In this document: positions 19,004 through 32,600 of the stretch, in pieces
Layout of the letters: the number at the start of each line of letters is the position of its first letter
Position numbering within the stretch: the stretch's first letter is position 1
Origin: Stichopus chloronotus
Lineage: Eukaryota; Echinodermata; Holothuroidea; Aspidochirotida; Stichopodidae
DNA: 64,000 nt
NCBI GenBank assembly: GCA_021234535.1
Contig: SFZH01000008.1
Location: forward strand, 6,828,897-6,892,896
Direction: 5' to 3'
Program-made: the position numbers and the translations under genes
Notes under the pieces: generated by a model
What the model was told of the DNA's origin: nothing
Database searches by the model: none
Seen by the model: only the letters and a program-made list of their open reading frames with translations

Positions 19004-22000
19004 GTTGATCTTAATTATGTAATATGTATAGGCCTGTTACCTTTTAGAACAGTTTTCAATAGAAATTATTCATGCTGTTGTCTACTATAGCTGCTAAGTT
19101 TTCTGAGTCGTTTTCCCGAATTGTATAGCATGTTTATTTTCTTATGATTCTTGTGAAACTAATATTATTTACACCTTGTGAGCTCATTAGAGATATTTAC
19201 CGATATTATTTCCAATATTACCGATATCGATGGCACTTTGGACACTAGAGTGGAGGGAATAAACATACAACCAAATGTTGTGCAGGTGAAAAAAATAATG
19301 TAAGGACTATGAATATAACGAGGCAAACAGGTTTGAATAGCAAGTATACGTACAGCTTTGAAACTCACAGTTAATTTGTCTTGAGACTGCTTCCAAAACT
19401 TTGGTGACTTGTTTGATCCACTGGTTTAGGATAAGAACATTCCATTACGCGATAAAGCTCGTTCAATATGCCAACAAAATTAAATAACATAATAAATCCC
19501 AGAAATGTCCTCGTAATATATTTCTATATTAGAAACGTTGATGTGCTGAATAAAAATTTGCGAAACAAACACAAAAGTGATTATTTTTGTTTTCTGTGTC
19601 TCGTATGAATCTTTTTTCTGACTGTCTTCTGTGAGAGAGATGATTGATTTCATTTTGCATTTTTGTATTTTAAGGTTGAATTTTTTGCAGACATGGACAT
19701 TACCTTTTCTTGGGGGGGGGGGGGGGGAATGGTGATTGATTCACGTTTTAACATCAAAGCGAATTCTCACCATCGGTTGGCGTGTAGCGCGACAAGAAAT
19801 TTTTTTTACCGGAAAAGTCCAGATTAAAGGAATAGATACTTCTCGGGCCTCATTAAATTGAGACATTCAGACATTATTTTGAACTCTCGCTGTTTTAAAA
19901 GTTTACTCTTCCACAAAGAAAGGTCAACGACAATTATATACGGTAAATCATTTGCTCATTTACCTTTGGGGGGAGGTAACATTTGTTTAGGTGGGGGGGG
20001 GGGGTAAAAATCCTAGCCCCTCCGTAGAACCGTCCCTGCCTAAATCTGAACCATCCTTATCTCTTGTCCCGTCTTCATTCCCATTCCTATATCAACCCTC
20101 CCCATCCTTGACCTAATCGTCTATCTTATACCAACTTCCCATAGTGTGACCAAATTGATAAGAAATTTTTGCTGATCAATGTTTGGATCGATTAGCAGTC
20201 AGCCCATTGTGATTAGCAGATGCATTCAAATATTCATTCAAATATTTGCCTGCAATAATTAATGTTGCTGTTTCAACTTGAGACAGTTCGAGAGAAAAGT
20301 TCAAATTACCAGTAACCAGAAAAAATATCGATTCGAAGGATACTGCAAAGCATGTACAGAAAACTGAATCGCAGATGGTCTTTCATATGGGTCACAAATT
20401 GCGATGAGAGCGCGATTGCTTCCTCAATTGCTCCGATCCACTCTCCATATTCACCACTATATTCCACATTCCATACCGATATAGCAACCCCTTTAAATGG
20501 TGCATGCATCTTCCCGCCTTACCTGGTTCACAACTGAACCACTGGTTTTGGCATTAATCAACTGGAAACAGGTCTGCCTATAACGTATTCGATCTGAAAG
20601 CTGGGAGAGTTCAAGAAGGAAGGTGTGACAGAAAATATTTTCCGGTATTTTTTGCAACACTTTCTCCGGAGAAATATTGCCTACCGAATATCCTTAATAG
20701 CTGGTATTGTGTCCATAGGACAGTTTTTCATTATTATTGAGTCAGAATTTCCATGCAATAGATGTCCGTGCCTGGTAACTTCTGTCACGGTGGAATAAAC
20801 TTATGAAGATGACGCTAATTCTATAGAGAAACGTGTCAGTATCTCTTCTGTTAGGCTGTATTTGACAATTGCATCTTTTTGACTGTACCAACTTGCTATC
20901 AACAAAACAGATGGTTGTTTTTCTTTTTAATGTTTACAACCCCTGGGCTTTAAGATCCCGCGTTTGTGGATTATTGAAAAGGAGGGGTAAACTGTATATC
21001 TGCTTTTAGAGTTTCCTTTTGTCACCACATCTTATACGACATTCGAGAAATAAAATTGAAAGCCTCACTATGGTACACGATGAAAGCTAAGGAGGAAAAG
21101 TCTGTAACAAGTTGTCCATGTGCGTATAGGGTGATATGTGTCATGATGTGACAAACTTATTGGCAATGTAAATGATAACGATGGACATCGAGCATTCGAG
21201 AAGATTAAAGGGGTAGTCCATCCCAAAATTAAAGGGGCAGTCTATCACAAAAATTTTCGTTTGATGTATCATTCGGTAATATAATTCTGGCGTCTGGAGA
21301 TGATCAAATTTCCTTACTTTATTTCTCACTGATGGAATTAAAGGGGCTCATTGAGTTGATATGAGTAAAGATTGCGGTGATTTTGAAGTATACTAACACA
21401 CGACAATACTCACAATTAGCATAATTAATCAAGTTTCACATCCAATAATTACAAACGTAAAACGTAAAATTAATAGGAGTCAAGAAGTTGAGGGCGGTAT
21501 TTTGATTTTGAATTTTATAACTGCACAATGTACGTCTACTGATTTTTCCATTGAAATTTGCCCCCAAAAGTTTCACTTCAACCACATGTGATTGTTGTTA
21601 CTAGAGCTTCGTAAGCAGGCTTCACATTCTCGTTTACAACTATTAGGCCCAAAACGATTTTACTCAGAGCACGTACAGCCAAGAGATTTAAAAAAGAAAT
21701 GGAAAGTTCAATGAAAGACACATTCGTCAATGTGCGCTAAAGCATCAGGCTCATCTAACCACTTGGATGACGTCGAAAACAGAACACAGGGGATACTTCA
21801 AACTTAAAACGCACCGATGAGGGCCATCAAGCTCCGTTTAACAATTAAATATGAGACTTAAGATGGTATGGCCCTCCCACCTGTTTGAAATTACTAAACT
21901 GCAACTCGACAAAAACTCGACTACTAAAAGAAAAGACCTTTTTTACAGAAATAATCAAGAGTAGGTCTAATGATTGTCTCACGAAAGATGATCTGTTTAC

Positions 22001-23534
22001 TTCTAGACAGATACCACATTTATCGTATATTTGTATCGTGCGCGTTGGAAAATTACGTATTCAAGGCAAGACAAAACTGTCAATATGGCCAGAAATTTTT
22101 AGATTAGTAATATCGTGACGATTAAAGCGGCAAACAGAGATATATGACACTTTCCACTGTAGCGTTATGAACAATAGGACACCATTTTTTGGGAGTGGAC
22201 CCTATACCTCGGGGTAAAGTGTGCGCACAAACGGAAACTCCCATGATCACATTTTCTTGCTACAACGGTAAATGTGACAGCTATAAATTTGTCACCATTT
22301 TCCAAATGGGTCGCAATGAAGCATACATGATGGAGACATAACGAGTACAAAATAACCTTACTAGAGCTGACAGCTTTTTGTCGATGCTACCAACTTGTTT
22401 GTTCCACCTAAGAGAGCTATGTACAATAACCGGCCATTTTGGTTGACCAGAGAAGTTCTTCGCAGGCAGCTAGGAGAAAGTGTTAACTTTAGCGTCGCCA
22501 TTAGGCTAGTAATAATGCTTCTGATTTCTTACTCTTAAAAAATCAGGAACTGTCGGTAAAGAGCTTAGTTTTAGACGCCAAGGCGAACTTTGAGATAAAA
22601 CTGTTGAGAGAGGTTAAAGTACGTTAGCCTAATTAAAAATATTTTCATGCATATGTCAGGTCACAGCAGATTGATGGCACCCCGGTTAGCTGTGATCAGG
22701 GTATGGCTGACTTGTTAAAAGTTTTTTTGTCACAGTTTTTACGAAGGAATCACTCCTTGCGTTCTCCTTCATTTTTTGATTGTCCGTTCACTTTTGATGA
22801 CATTTTCCTGTCTGACGACTTGGTTGTCAATAAATTAAGGAGCCCCATGATTTTAAGTCCGTGGGGGGGGGGGGGGTATTGTAGTGAGCAAATTTAAAGG
22901 TTCAAGTGCACTTATTCCCCGTTTCGTTGTCAAACCTACTCAAATTTCCATGTTGACTCGATGTCAAGAAGTTAAGCTTTTCCCACGATAGAATTGTTAG
23001 TATTAGTGAATGGAAAAATCTCCGTTGTCAACTCCAGTTCTGTACACTGTTTCAAAGTTAACATTGACAAGTTTTTCTCAGATTCTGGTAGAATTTGATT
23101 GTTCCTTGGTGTCTTCGTGCTTTGGGTTGCTTATTACTTAAATTTTGGCTGGTTTCTTCAGGGCAAACTGAGCTATGGGGCATTTGGCCCTCCTTTGCAT
23201 GCCCTTTAACTTGTTATTTTATGTTAACAAGTTTGAAGACCATGCACTGCGCAGATTCATCATTGAAAAAGTAAAGAAAACAGAAAAATGCTGTTTACAG
23301 TAACTGAAATGTTTTGAACGGTGAATCTGGTCACAAAATCTAGTTTTTTTACCCGAAATTTTGAGACAAATATCCTGAACCAGTTCGCAACTGCGTAAGG
23401 TGTGTGTGTGTGTCTGGGGGGAGGGGGTCATAGTAAGTGCGATGGGCGCACTATCGGAATTGTGAATTGTTAGTACCAGGCAAACACTTACTTGTGAACA
23501 CAGCAAAAACCGTGTGTTCCATCGAAATGACAAG
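19004..23534. other. Intergenic region between REJ and FN3K
   Basis: No gene supported on either strand. Holds G tracts (19712-19727, 19993-20004, 22863-22876), a paired ATTAAAGGGG(T/C)AGTC motif at about 21206-21250, and presumably the promoter and 5' UTR of FN3K at its right end. No TATA box is evident there. Confidence 0.6.
21206..21250. repeat. Duplicated ATTAAAGGGG-AGTC motif, possible dispersed-repeat end
   Basis: ATTAAAGGGGTAGTCCATCC is followed about 28 bases later by ATTAAAGGGGCAGTCTATC. In my experience such motifs often mark ends of short dispersed repeats in marine invertebrates; the far end is not identified. Confidence 0.35.
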
Positions 23535-23678
23535 ATGGAGGCATTGCTTAAACGAGAACTTGGCTCAGACTATGTGAAGAGTATTGGAAGTGCCGGTGGA
23601 GGTTATATCAGCGAAGGCGGAAGTTACGAGACGAACAATTTTGGCAGAATATTCGTAAAATCTAACACAGATAGTGGA
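23535..23678 (+). CDS. FN3K: FN3K exon 1
   Basis: 48 codons from the ATG to donor GTAAGT. Carries the nucleotide-binding loop, G-G-G-Y-I-S-E-G, with Tyr codon at 23604-23606, and the FVKSN strand with the ATP-anchoring Lys. Ends phase 0 at NTDSG. Confidence 0.9.
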
Positions 23679-26600
23679 GTAAGTCAACAAACACGGTCTT
23701 ACAGTTATACCGAAGCACCGTACTTTACCAGTTGCGCTAAATCTCATTTTCTGTATGCACTGCCCCGTTTTCATGGTTAGGCAACTTAGGCGTAGGCCTA
23801 AGCTTGGTAAGTTAGTAGTATGGTGATTAGTATATCAGGTGTAATCTAGCACACTTGTAGCAGTTTGGTGAATGCTCTAGTTGACAACAGCCTAAAGCTT
23901 ATCATGCTTACATTTTTGAGTTGCATAGGCCTAGCCTACAGTAGCATGGATGTATAAAAGTTCATGCATCTAACTTAGAAACATTGGAATTTCTAGCTGC
24001 TGGAAATTCAAAATCCCCATGAATCCAATAGTCTTGTTCTAGTAAGTCTGAACTTTCATTTTACTACAATTTGACCCAATCTGGTAGGAATGGTACCTCA
24101 AAATCTGTTATTTTAACCAACCTTTGCTTCAGTTAACGATACGATTAAACCTGCCAAACTTCACACATCTTACTAATGTTTGCACGACATGATATTCATT
24201 ACATGAAGAATGTCCTTGTAAGCAAATTCTGTGAGTACATCTACAGCAATTACCAGTGAACAAACTAACAAAGAAAATGGTCATGAGCAAGTCCACCAAA
24301 TGGTCAAAATTATGATTTGGAAATTTTTAGCATCAAGGGGCAGCTAGGATGCGGGAGGCCTAGTCATGAATCTCTTCTGTGCAAATGCAGGTCTGTAAAG
24401 TTGACTAATCAGGCAAGGGCAATGAATTAAACAGTGTTTCAGTTTTTTTAACTCATTACAAGATGTGATAGTCAAAACTTTTTCAAGCTGCTAAGACCAT
24501 TGCATTTTTGGGCTCATATTTTGTAGGGGTGTGTGAAGTTTGACAGTGCACGAAGTTAACATATAATAGGCAGTATATACCACACTACCAGGGCTAATTG
24601 AGAACATTGTGGCTAATTACTCGATCTTCGGGTAAGTCAGGATGGCGTTCGTGGTTATTTACCAGATCAAGGTCAGTCAGTAAGTGCATGAGAATTGAGA
24701 TAGACCACTATATTCCTGGATCCTTGTTTTAAGTCTGTGTACTTTTTCAGGGAGTGCCTTACTATTAAGAAGGGATTGTTACATAAAAGGCAATACAATC
24801 ATCACATGTAACTTGTAATTTTTCTGTTGTGGATGTCATTAAAATCTACTGTACAGTATGAACACATTCATACATTGCATCCTGTTACTACATTACCATA
24901 TTGTGGAGAAGAAAATAATACTGGCATTGTGTAATGCATAAGACAAGAAACTAAATTCTGAGCAGTGCATGTGAATTAATCTACAATCAGAACAATAGTA
25001 AAATTTGGTGCTAACTGTAGCATGATGTCATATTTTAGAGAATATTGTAGACCAGCTTTTCAAGGTAAAAAGAGTGCCACTGATGATCGAGTGTAGATAG
25101 AGTGTACCTAAGCGGCGTACAGTAAGCGCTGCCCCAATACTCACGCAGCCGACAATCAGATGAATATGCCTTTCAACTGTTGTACAGGGCAGGCGCTGCT
25201 GGGTGTAAAGAGGTGTTTACCCCCCACCCTGCTTTTCTAGAAGCATCCCCCTTTCATGAAAAAAAAAAGACTGCTGATATTGTTCCACACATATTTTTCA
25301 CAGTGCCCCTTTTGAAGGTATCTCATCCCCCAACCGAGTGTAAGAGGGTGTTCCCTTTTAGGCATTTCCACCCTTCAACCGTAGGAGGATTCTGCCAGTT
25401 GGGAAATTTTAGCAATCAGTAAATGTGCATACAGTAGTAACAATGCTCATGGGTGTTGATTTGTTACTGAAAGTGTGAGTGGGGCAATCGACATCCAGCC
25501 AAAACTTTTTCTCCCGACAGTGGGTTGGGCATGGCGGAAGAAAAATATTTGTTGGGTGAGTGCCCACAGGATTATCTTAGCGAATCCCTGCCTCCACCGG
25601 TGGGTGTGGAGGGTAGAAAATATTGGTTTTACAAACATCCCCCTCCAATGGCTGGAAATGGCAATGCCCAGGTGTTCCAAGTTGCATGTACCCACCTTGA
25701 AATAAGGACCTCATGTCTGCAATTTTGCGGCAATAATGAGGGAAAATCAATCTAAAAAAGAATATTGATATATACAGTATTTGATGGGTTGACAAAATAG
25801 AAGAATCATAATTGACTGTGATTTAGCACTGCAGAAACACTGATTCAACCAACTGATGATCGGGTAAATAAGCACTGCAAAAATGCCTTTGCAACCGACT
25901 CTTATTTAACGGACAATCAGGTAAATAAGCAATAACCGACAATTGGGTGCACAGGCATAACTTCAACTCTTATTTAACCGACAATCTGTTAATAAGCAAC
26001 ACTGCCATCTCTATTTGCCTAACGATAGGGTGAATAGCTTCCACCAATTTAGAATCTGCACCATTTTAGTTGAATAATGACAGCTTAGTCCTAACTTCAT
26101 TACCCTACTGCGTAAGATTGTAACCGTGGAAAGTTAGGTACAGCACTAAGCAAGTGAATGGGAAGCCAGCTTTAGGACAGTATAAAGCAATCTTATTTCA
26201 GTGCAAGGGGTTGCAGAGATGTCCCCGCCATTGCCAATTTCTAAATGTTGGCACATTTCTCAAACATTTTATGTAATTTTGCAAGTACCAAGATTAGTAA
26301 GGTATCCAAAAATAACATGGTTAGTTGACAAGAGTACTTTCTCTTATTCCAACCATGATAAACTATTGATTAGCTGTATCATTGCCCAAGGCCTATGAAG
26401 CTACTGTACAAACTACCTGCCAAGATAAAAATATTGTAGTTTCAAATTTTGAGTAAAAAGTTATATCCTAAGTTCATAGAGCATCTTTTAAAGATTGCAG
26501 TGCAGTGAGAGAGGAATAAAGATTCAGTTGAGTTTTGGTGGAAGTGTCCTTTCCACTTGAGCTAGCCTATGAGAAACTTTTTAAGCAAATAGTTAAGGAT

Positions 26601-29600
26601 TAATGTATAAAAATAATTCAGTCCATGAACATATGAGACTAAGTGTTCACACAAGTGTGGATTATTTAATGCCCATACATCTGTTGGGTGACCAGCAACT
26701 GAACAAATTTTAGATCAATTTTGGTATTTTGCACAAGATCCGTTCAGATGGGAAACCTTGGAATATTCTTCAATGAACCACCCATCTTACAGTGACGGAG
26801 CTCACAAGCTTCATTGCTTTTGTCACCATCTTTATCCAAACCAGTCAAACAGATGTGTGAAGGTATAGGCTTGATTGATTCTCTTTGAAATAAGCTTTTA
26901 CGGCAAACCAGTTTCAGATTATAACCAATTTCACATCTGTTTGATTATTGCATGAAAGACATATTGAAATGTTAAGAAAATTAAGTCCGTATTTTATTTA
27001 AATCAAAGATAATTGTAAAGTATGGACAATAATTGTGCAGAATTGAAACCTTCAGTGAAATATTTGTGAAAATATTAGTTAAAATCAAAGAGAAATAACG
27101 TTTGTGTGGTTAGCCTACTGTAGCACTTTCATAGTGACCTCAAGCATCTCAGGCACAGGGCCTACAGGTACAGTATGTCAACTTGAATATTTACTGTATG
27201 CAAAGTGTATGATAGAAAAACTGGTTATAATCGTATACAGTACTGTAGCTGGTAATTATCGCAATAACATTGTTGTTCTGGTGAAGAGAGCTTAAAACAC
27301 CTAATCGTGTCCAATGAATTTAATAATTGTTTCTCCTCATTCAATATTTGTGTGATTATTATTATTTTACCATTTACAGGCTCAGAAGATGTTTGAAGGT
27401 GAGGAGGCCAGTCTTAAATCTCTCTTGGAGACCAACACCGTCAGAGTTCCAAATCCTCTGAGGGTTTGCCCCCATCCCGGAGGGACAGGTGCCGTTTTAA
27501 TCGAAGAGCATCTAGGACATCCGATCTTTGAGAGGTCATTCAGGAAGACTCGGAGAGCAGTTAGCTAAGTATGTGTTACATGAACCCCGTTTCCAAATCA
27601 TGACAGTAGAGTTGAGAGTGTTAAATCTGATAAGATTTCTTAGCATATTGCTCTTGACACTAATCCTTGCCTGCAATTTGATTGGATGAGTAATTTACTC
27701 CACTCAACTCACTTATTGAGTACTTTAGAGGTACCCAATGAAACCCTTCCATCTTTTTTACTACTCTCAATTCTGTCAACGCTTCTGTGTCCATCGCCAT
27801 CGTTGAATTTTTAGCCAGATCCCTGGACCAGTTGTGATTGTCGCTATTCAACAAATGGCATGCAGCATCCGACAGATTCAGAGTTTGGAATGTAGTCATG
27901 ACAAGTTTGTCGTATTACTGTATCAAAGAGGTTACCGTCTCATGGCGAAACATGACAAGAAATAACCCTCACAGATTTCTACAGAAATTTTTGCAGATCA
28001 ACATGCATGTAATCATGTTTATTCCATGGGTCCTTTGACAAAATTGTTCTCATTTCCTCTCTGCAGACAAAAAAAAAAATTGATCAAATGCCCATATATA
28101 AACAGGTTCATGGGGTCATGGAAAACCTGATAAAGTCATGAAAATTTTGAAAATTGTTTCAAGGCCCAGAAAAAGTTTGAAATTCAGGGAGAATTGTTTG
28201 CAGTCCTAGAAATTCCTGAAATTGTTGACATTGTCTCTCTCTCTCTCACTCCTAATATCAAAATTTATTTTCGCTTCATCTGTCTCTTCAAATCATATTT
28301 ATTCAGCCTTTGCTGTTATACTTGAAAACTTTATGTAAAGACATCTGGAGGAAGGTCATGGCGATATTTTGATTGGTGCTGACTCCGGATGAAAGTAATG
28401 GAAAAGTCATAGAAATTGATTCCCTGCAAAGTGCAGGAACCATGTACAAAGTACTGTATTTATGTACATTTCTGTGAGGGGTAATTTCATGGGATGATAA
28501 AGCTGCATGGTGCAAAAGCTGCACAAACCACAGAGTAATATTGTTGCTTCTCTATCTGTGCACGAATCCCTTTAACACTGCAATCTAGAGACAGGGGCAA
28601 TTTATGCCCCTGTGCCCCCTTCTGAAGTCCAGATATCAAGAATACAAAGATGGGACATGAAAGACTGTAACTGATTTGGTTAAGTATTAATTTCAACTTG
28701 AGAACCAACTGTGAAACATGAAACTTAAACATGATGTTAACTTTACTAGCAATTACAAAGCTTTTTTTGAACTCACTCTAGACATTCATAAGAATCCTTG
28801 GAGGAATTTGTAGTTGTGTCATTCCTTGTCAAATTAATAGAATCTTTAGAGATGCATCGGATGTCCCGTCTGGCTGTACAATCCGGTGGGATATTGAAGA
28901 AAATCCAGTTCCGGCCGGATTTTCGTCAAAGTCCTGTTGGATTTTTCCTGCACTTTGTTGCAATTTTCAGATGTTGATATAAAATGTCAGAGCTTAGATC
29001 TCTCAAAGAATTAAAAAAAAAAAACAGAAGATGAACTTTAAGGAACAACATTGTAGAACACAATTTAACATTCAGACCATTTACGTGAATCGTGGTGGTA
29101 ATGAAATGAATTGGTTTTAGAGTACATGATACAACGAAGAGCTTTTTTTCCCATATGTGTGTACATTTACTTATCAGGCTTTTAATGCAACATCATTTTT
29201 ACAGAATCGCAAATTAACGCTGCAAGATGAGAAGCAATCTTATCATCTCACATAATGCATAGGCTTCTTAAAGGTGATCTATCTCAGATGTAATTAATTT
29301 TAAGCTAGCTAAGCAAAGTGAAATCTTTATATTTCATGTCAAACATTTCTGTTGTTAAGAAATTTACATTCAGATCTAACATGCATGATTTATAGTGGAC
29401 TTGGCTGAAGTCAAGACTAAGTCCACTATTTAATGGGACTTGCACTTGGTCTCGACTTGGACCGCAGCTGGGACTTTTCAGAGGGCGGGGCGCAATATTT
29501 GGGGGATTAGAACTTTCAATAGGGGGTAGGGTTACAACTTTTGATGAGGAGAGTAGAATGAGCTCAAGTCCCATTATGGTGAAAATAGTGAGCAATGATT

Positions 29601-32600
29601 TTAGAGACAGGTGCGGTTGCTAGGCCCCATAGAATAGGTACGCCCTGAGCTTGGATCAAGGGACTCAGTTGAAGCTTTTTGATTCCTTGCCGAAGGCAGG
29701 CAAGGAATCTATGCGATGGTGATGTTGTGTGTGTGTGTATGTGTGTGTATGTGTCTGAGTGTGTGTGTATATGTGACGGCTTTGCTTGGTTACACGATAT
29801 CTCAAGGAGGGAAAGTTGGACAGTTCTCAAACTTGGTACATAGATGCCCCATATTGAGAGGAAGAACCCTATTGTTTTTGGTGGAGGTCAAAGGTCATCT
29901 GGGGTCACCGGGGGTCAAAACCTGAAAACCTTGTTTACACGATATCTCAAGGAGGGAAAGTTGGACAGTTCTCAAACTTAAGACATAGATGTCCCATATT
30001 AAGAGGAAGAACCCTATTGTTTTTGGTGGAGATCAAAGGTCATCTGGGGTCACCGGGGGTCAAAACCTGAAAACCTTGTTTACATGATATCTCAAGTTAG
30101 GAAGGTTGGATAGATTTCATACTTGTATGTAGATGTGTTGTGGTGAGAGGAATAAACCTATTGTTTTAGGTGGAGGTCAAAGGTCATCTGGGGTCACGGG
30201 GGTCAAAACCTGAAAACCTGTTTTGCATGACATCTCAAGAAGGGAAAGTTGGACAGTTCTCAAACTTAGTACATAGATGCCCCATATTGAGAGGAAGAAC
30301 CCTATTCTTTTTGGTGGAGGTCAAAGGTCATCTGGGGTCACCGGGGGTCAAAACCTGAAAACCTTGTTTACACGATATCTCAAGTTAGGAAGCTTGGATA
30401 GATTTCATACTTGGTATGTAGATGTGTTGTGGTGAGAGAAATAACCCTATTGCTTTTGGTGAAGGTCAAAGGTCATCTGGGATCAATGGGGGTCAAAACC
30501 TGAAAACCTTGTTTACAGGATATCTCAAAAAGGGAAACTTGAAAAGTTCTCAAACTTGGGACATAGATGCCCCAGATTGAGAGGAAGAACCCTATTGTTT
30601 TTGGTGTAGGTCAAAGGTCATCTGGGGCCACAGGGGGTCAAAACCTGAAAACCTTGTTTACACTGATATCTCAAGAAGGGAAAGTTGGACAGTACTCAAA
30701 CTTGGTACATAGATGCCCCATATTGAGAGAAAAAATCCTATTGCTTTTGGTGGAGGTGAAAGGCCATCCGGGGGTTAAAAACCTGAAAAACCTTGTTAAC
30801 ACGACATTACCCTAAAATTTGTTTTCAAAAAGCAGCAAAGTCTTGCTAACTTCCTTCTGTTACAAGCTCCTCTAAAGACACTTTGAGCATAGCTATTACA
30901 AACAATAGGGAAACCAAGTCGAAATTCTCCTTAGATTTCACAATTCACAAGAATATTACCACATAATCGAAATAGACCAATCATGAGCCAGAGTAACGGC
31001 ATACTAACTCTGATTGGGGTGACTGCATTTTCCCTTGATTGGAAAGACAAACAACAATAAGTATCAACATGGTACCTGTCAGTTGATTGATGTTTCCATC
31101 TCCCTGGCACTAATTTATCATATGGCACTTCACCGTCAAGAAAAATCATATCATTTCAGCACAAAGGAATGAGAGAATTTATCAGAACAAAAAGAGGTTC
31201 ATATTTTGGGTTTAAGAAACTAAACAAAAATGCACTTGTGAGCCCTTCTTCTTACAAGTGTGAATCAAACAGATGTCAGCTTTCAAACTGCTGTGTTCAA
31301 AATGTATTTTATCAAGGCAAGGAATCACAAAGCCTTTTGGCTTTCTGGTTTATTTTAGTACACCACTTTCTAGCTCTTGAAAGATTTCTGTTAATGTCAT
31401 CTACATGGGACATCACTTCAGTTAGCAATGACAATTCTGAACTGGCATGTTTTGCAATGTCATCTATTGAATAGCTGCAAAATGTACAGCAACTTTTCCA
31501 CAACGTACACACTGGGGATATTATGATCGTTGACACACAACAAGACTGGCTAGTTGAATTTGTTTAAATTAATGGTGAAGTAATTAATTGTATATTCATT
31601 GAAGCATGATTTTTCATGTACTGTAGCCCATACTGTATGTCCTGTGCATTTTAAATATGTTGCATATGGAAACAGAAACTTTGTACAATTCTAGTTTTCA
31701 AAAGCATTGTAAAAATCCAGTCCAGCTGGATTTTTTCTGGCCAGATTACAACTAAGATCTGTCCATTCCTGTCTGGCTGGATCATAAAATTAAAATCCGG
31801 TGCATCCATAAATCTGGTAAGATGAGCAATATTAAGGATACTGTATGTGACTGATTAGGAGAGTGTCCCTCAACATGGAACTACATCTCCCAGAGATGTG
31901 GAAGTGAGGAGGATTGCAATACATTTGAATTAGAGCTTTAATAGTGAGGAATTATCCAGCTACTAGTAGAGAAGTTATACCAGTGGTGTGAAGTTGGCAC
32001 TGACTGCAGGTAAGACAGCAACAAAGATGTTTGTGAACTTAACTGGTGCCCTGTAAGAATGAGAGAAACAAAAGATGTGAAGCTGGACAGATGGCCAGTG
32101 TGAGAAAGAGACAATGGCAGTCAAGTCTTCGTACCTTTTATTGTGACTTCTTAGACCTAGTCAAGTGTGACAATTTACAAAGAACAGTGTATGGTGCATG
32201 CTAAACAAAGCATTAATATTTCAGTAAGTGAATGTAACTAGCAATATGATCCTTGCTTAATCCAACATTTCTGAGGTACCTAACCTTTTTGTAAGCAATG
32301 TGCTACCTCATAGCTCTTTTCACAGAACGTTTCTCATACAGTGCCAAGCATCGCTGAAAGAGCTGTTTAAAAATTTGTGTTGTGTATTAGCCTCCTAAGA
32401 AATTACGCCTTAAGTGCAAAAGGAGTATTGGTCATTGATGCAATGATGGAGGCAACATTTAAACATGCTCTGCACCAACCACTGAATAACTTCAACTAAC
32501 TTGAATTTTGAGGCATGCGAGTGCTGTCCCACACTGCCACTCACCTCAAATCTCTATGAGGAGTGGGATCTTTTGCACACCTAGATAATAATGGAAACTT

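Noticed and set aside
25447..25795. Four overlapping open frames on both strands
   Set aside because: No family similarity, mutually exclusive frames, inside FN3K intron 1.
29564..29925. Open frames on both strands rich in His/Thr or Cys/Val
   Set aside because: They are translations of the GT microsatellite and tandem unit.
31312..31536. Minus-strand open frame considered as a transposase piece inside the putative hAT-like block
   Set aside because: No hAT dimerisation or zinc-finger motif could be seen.
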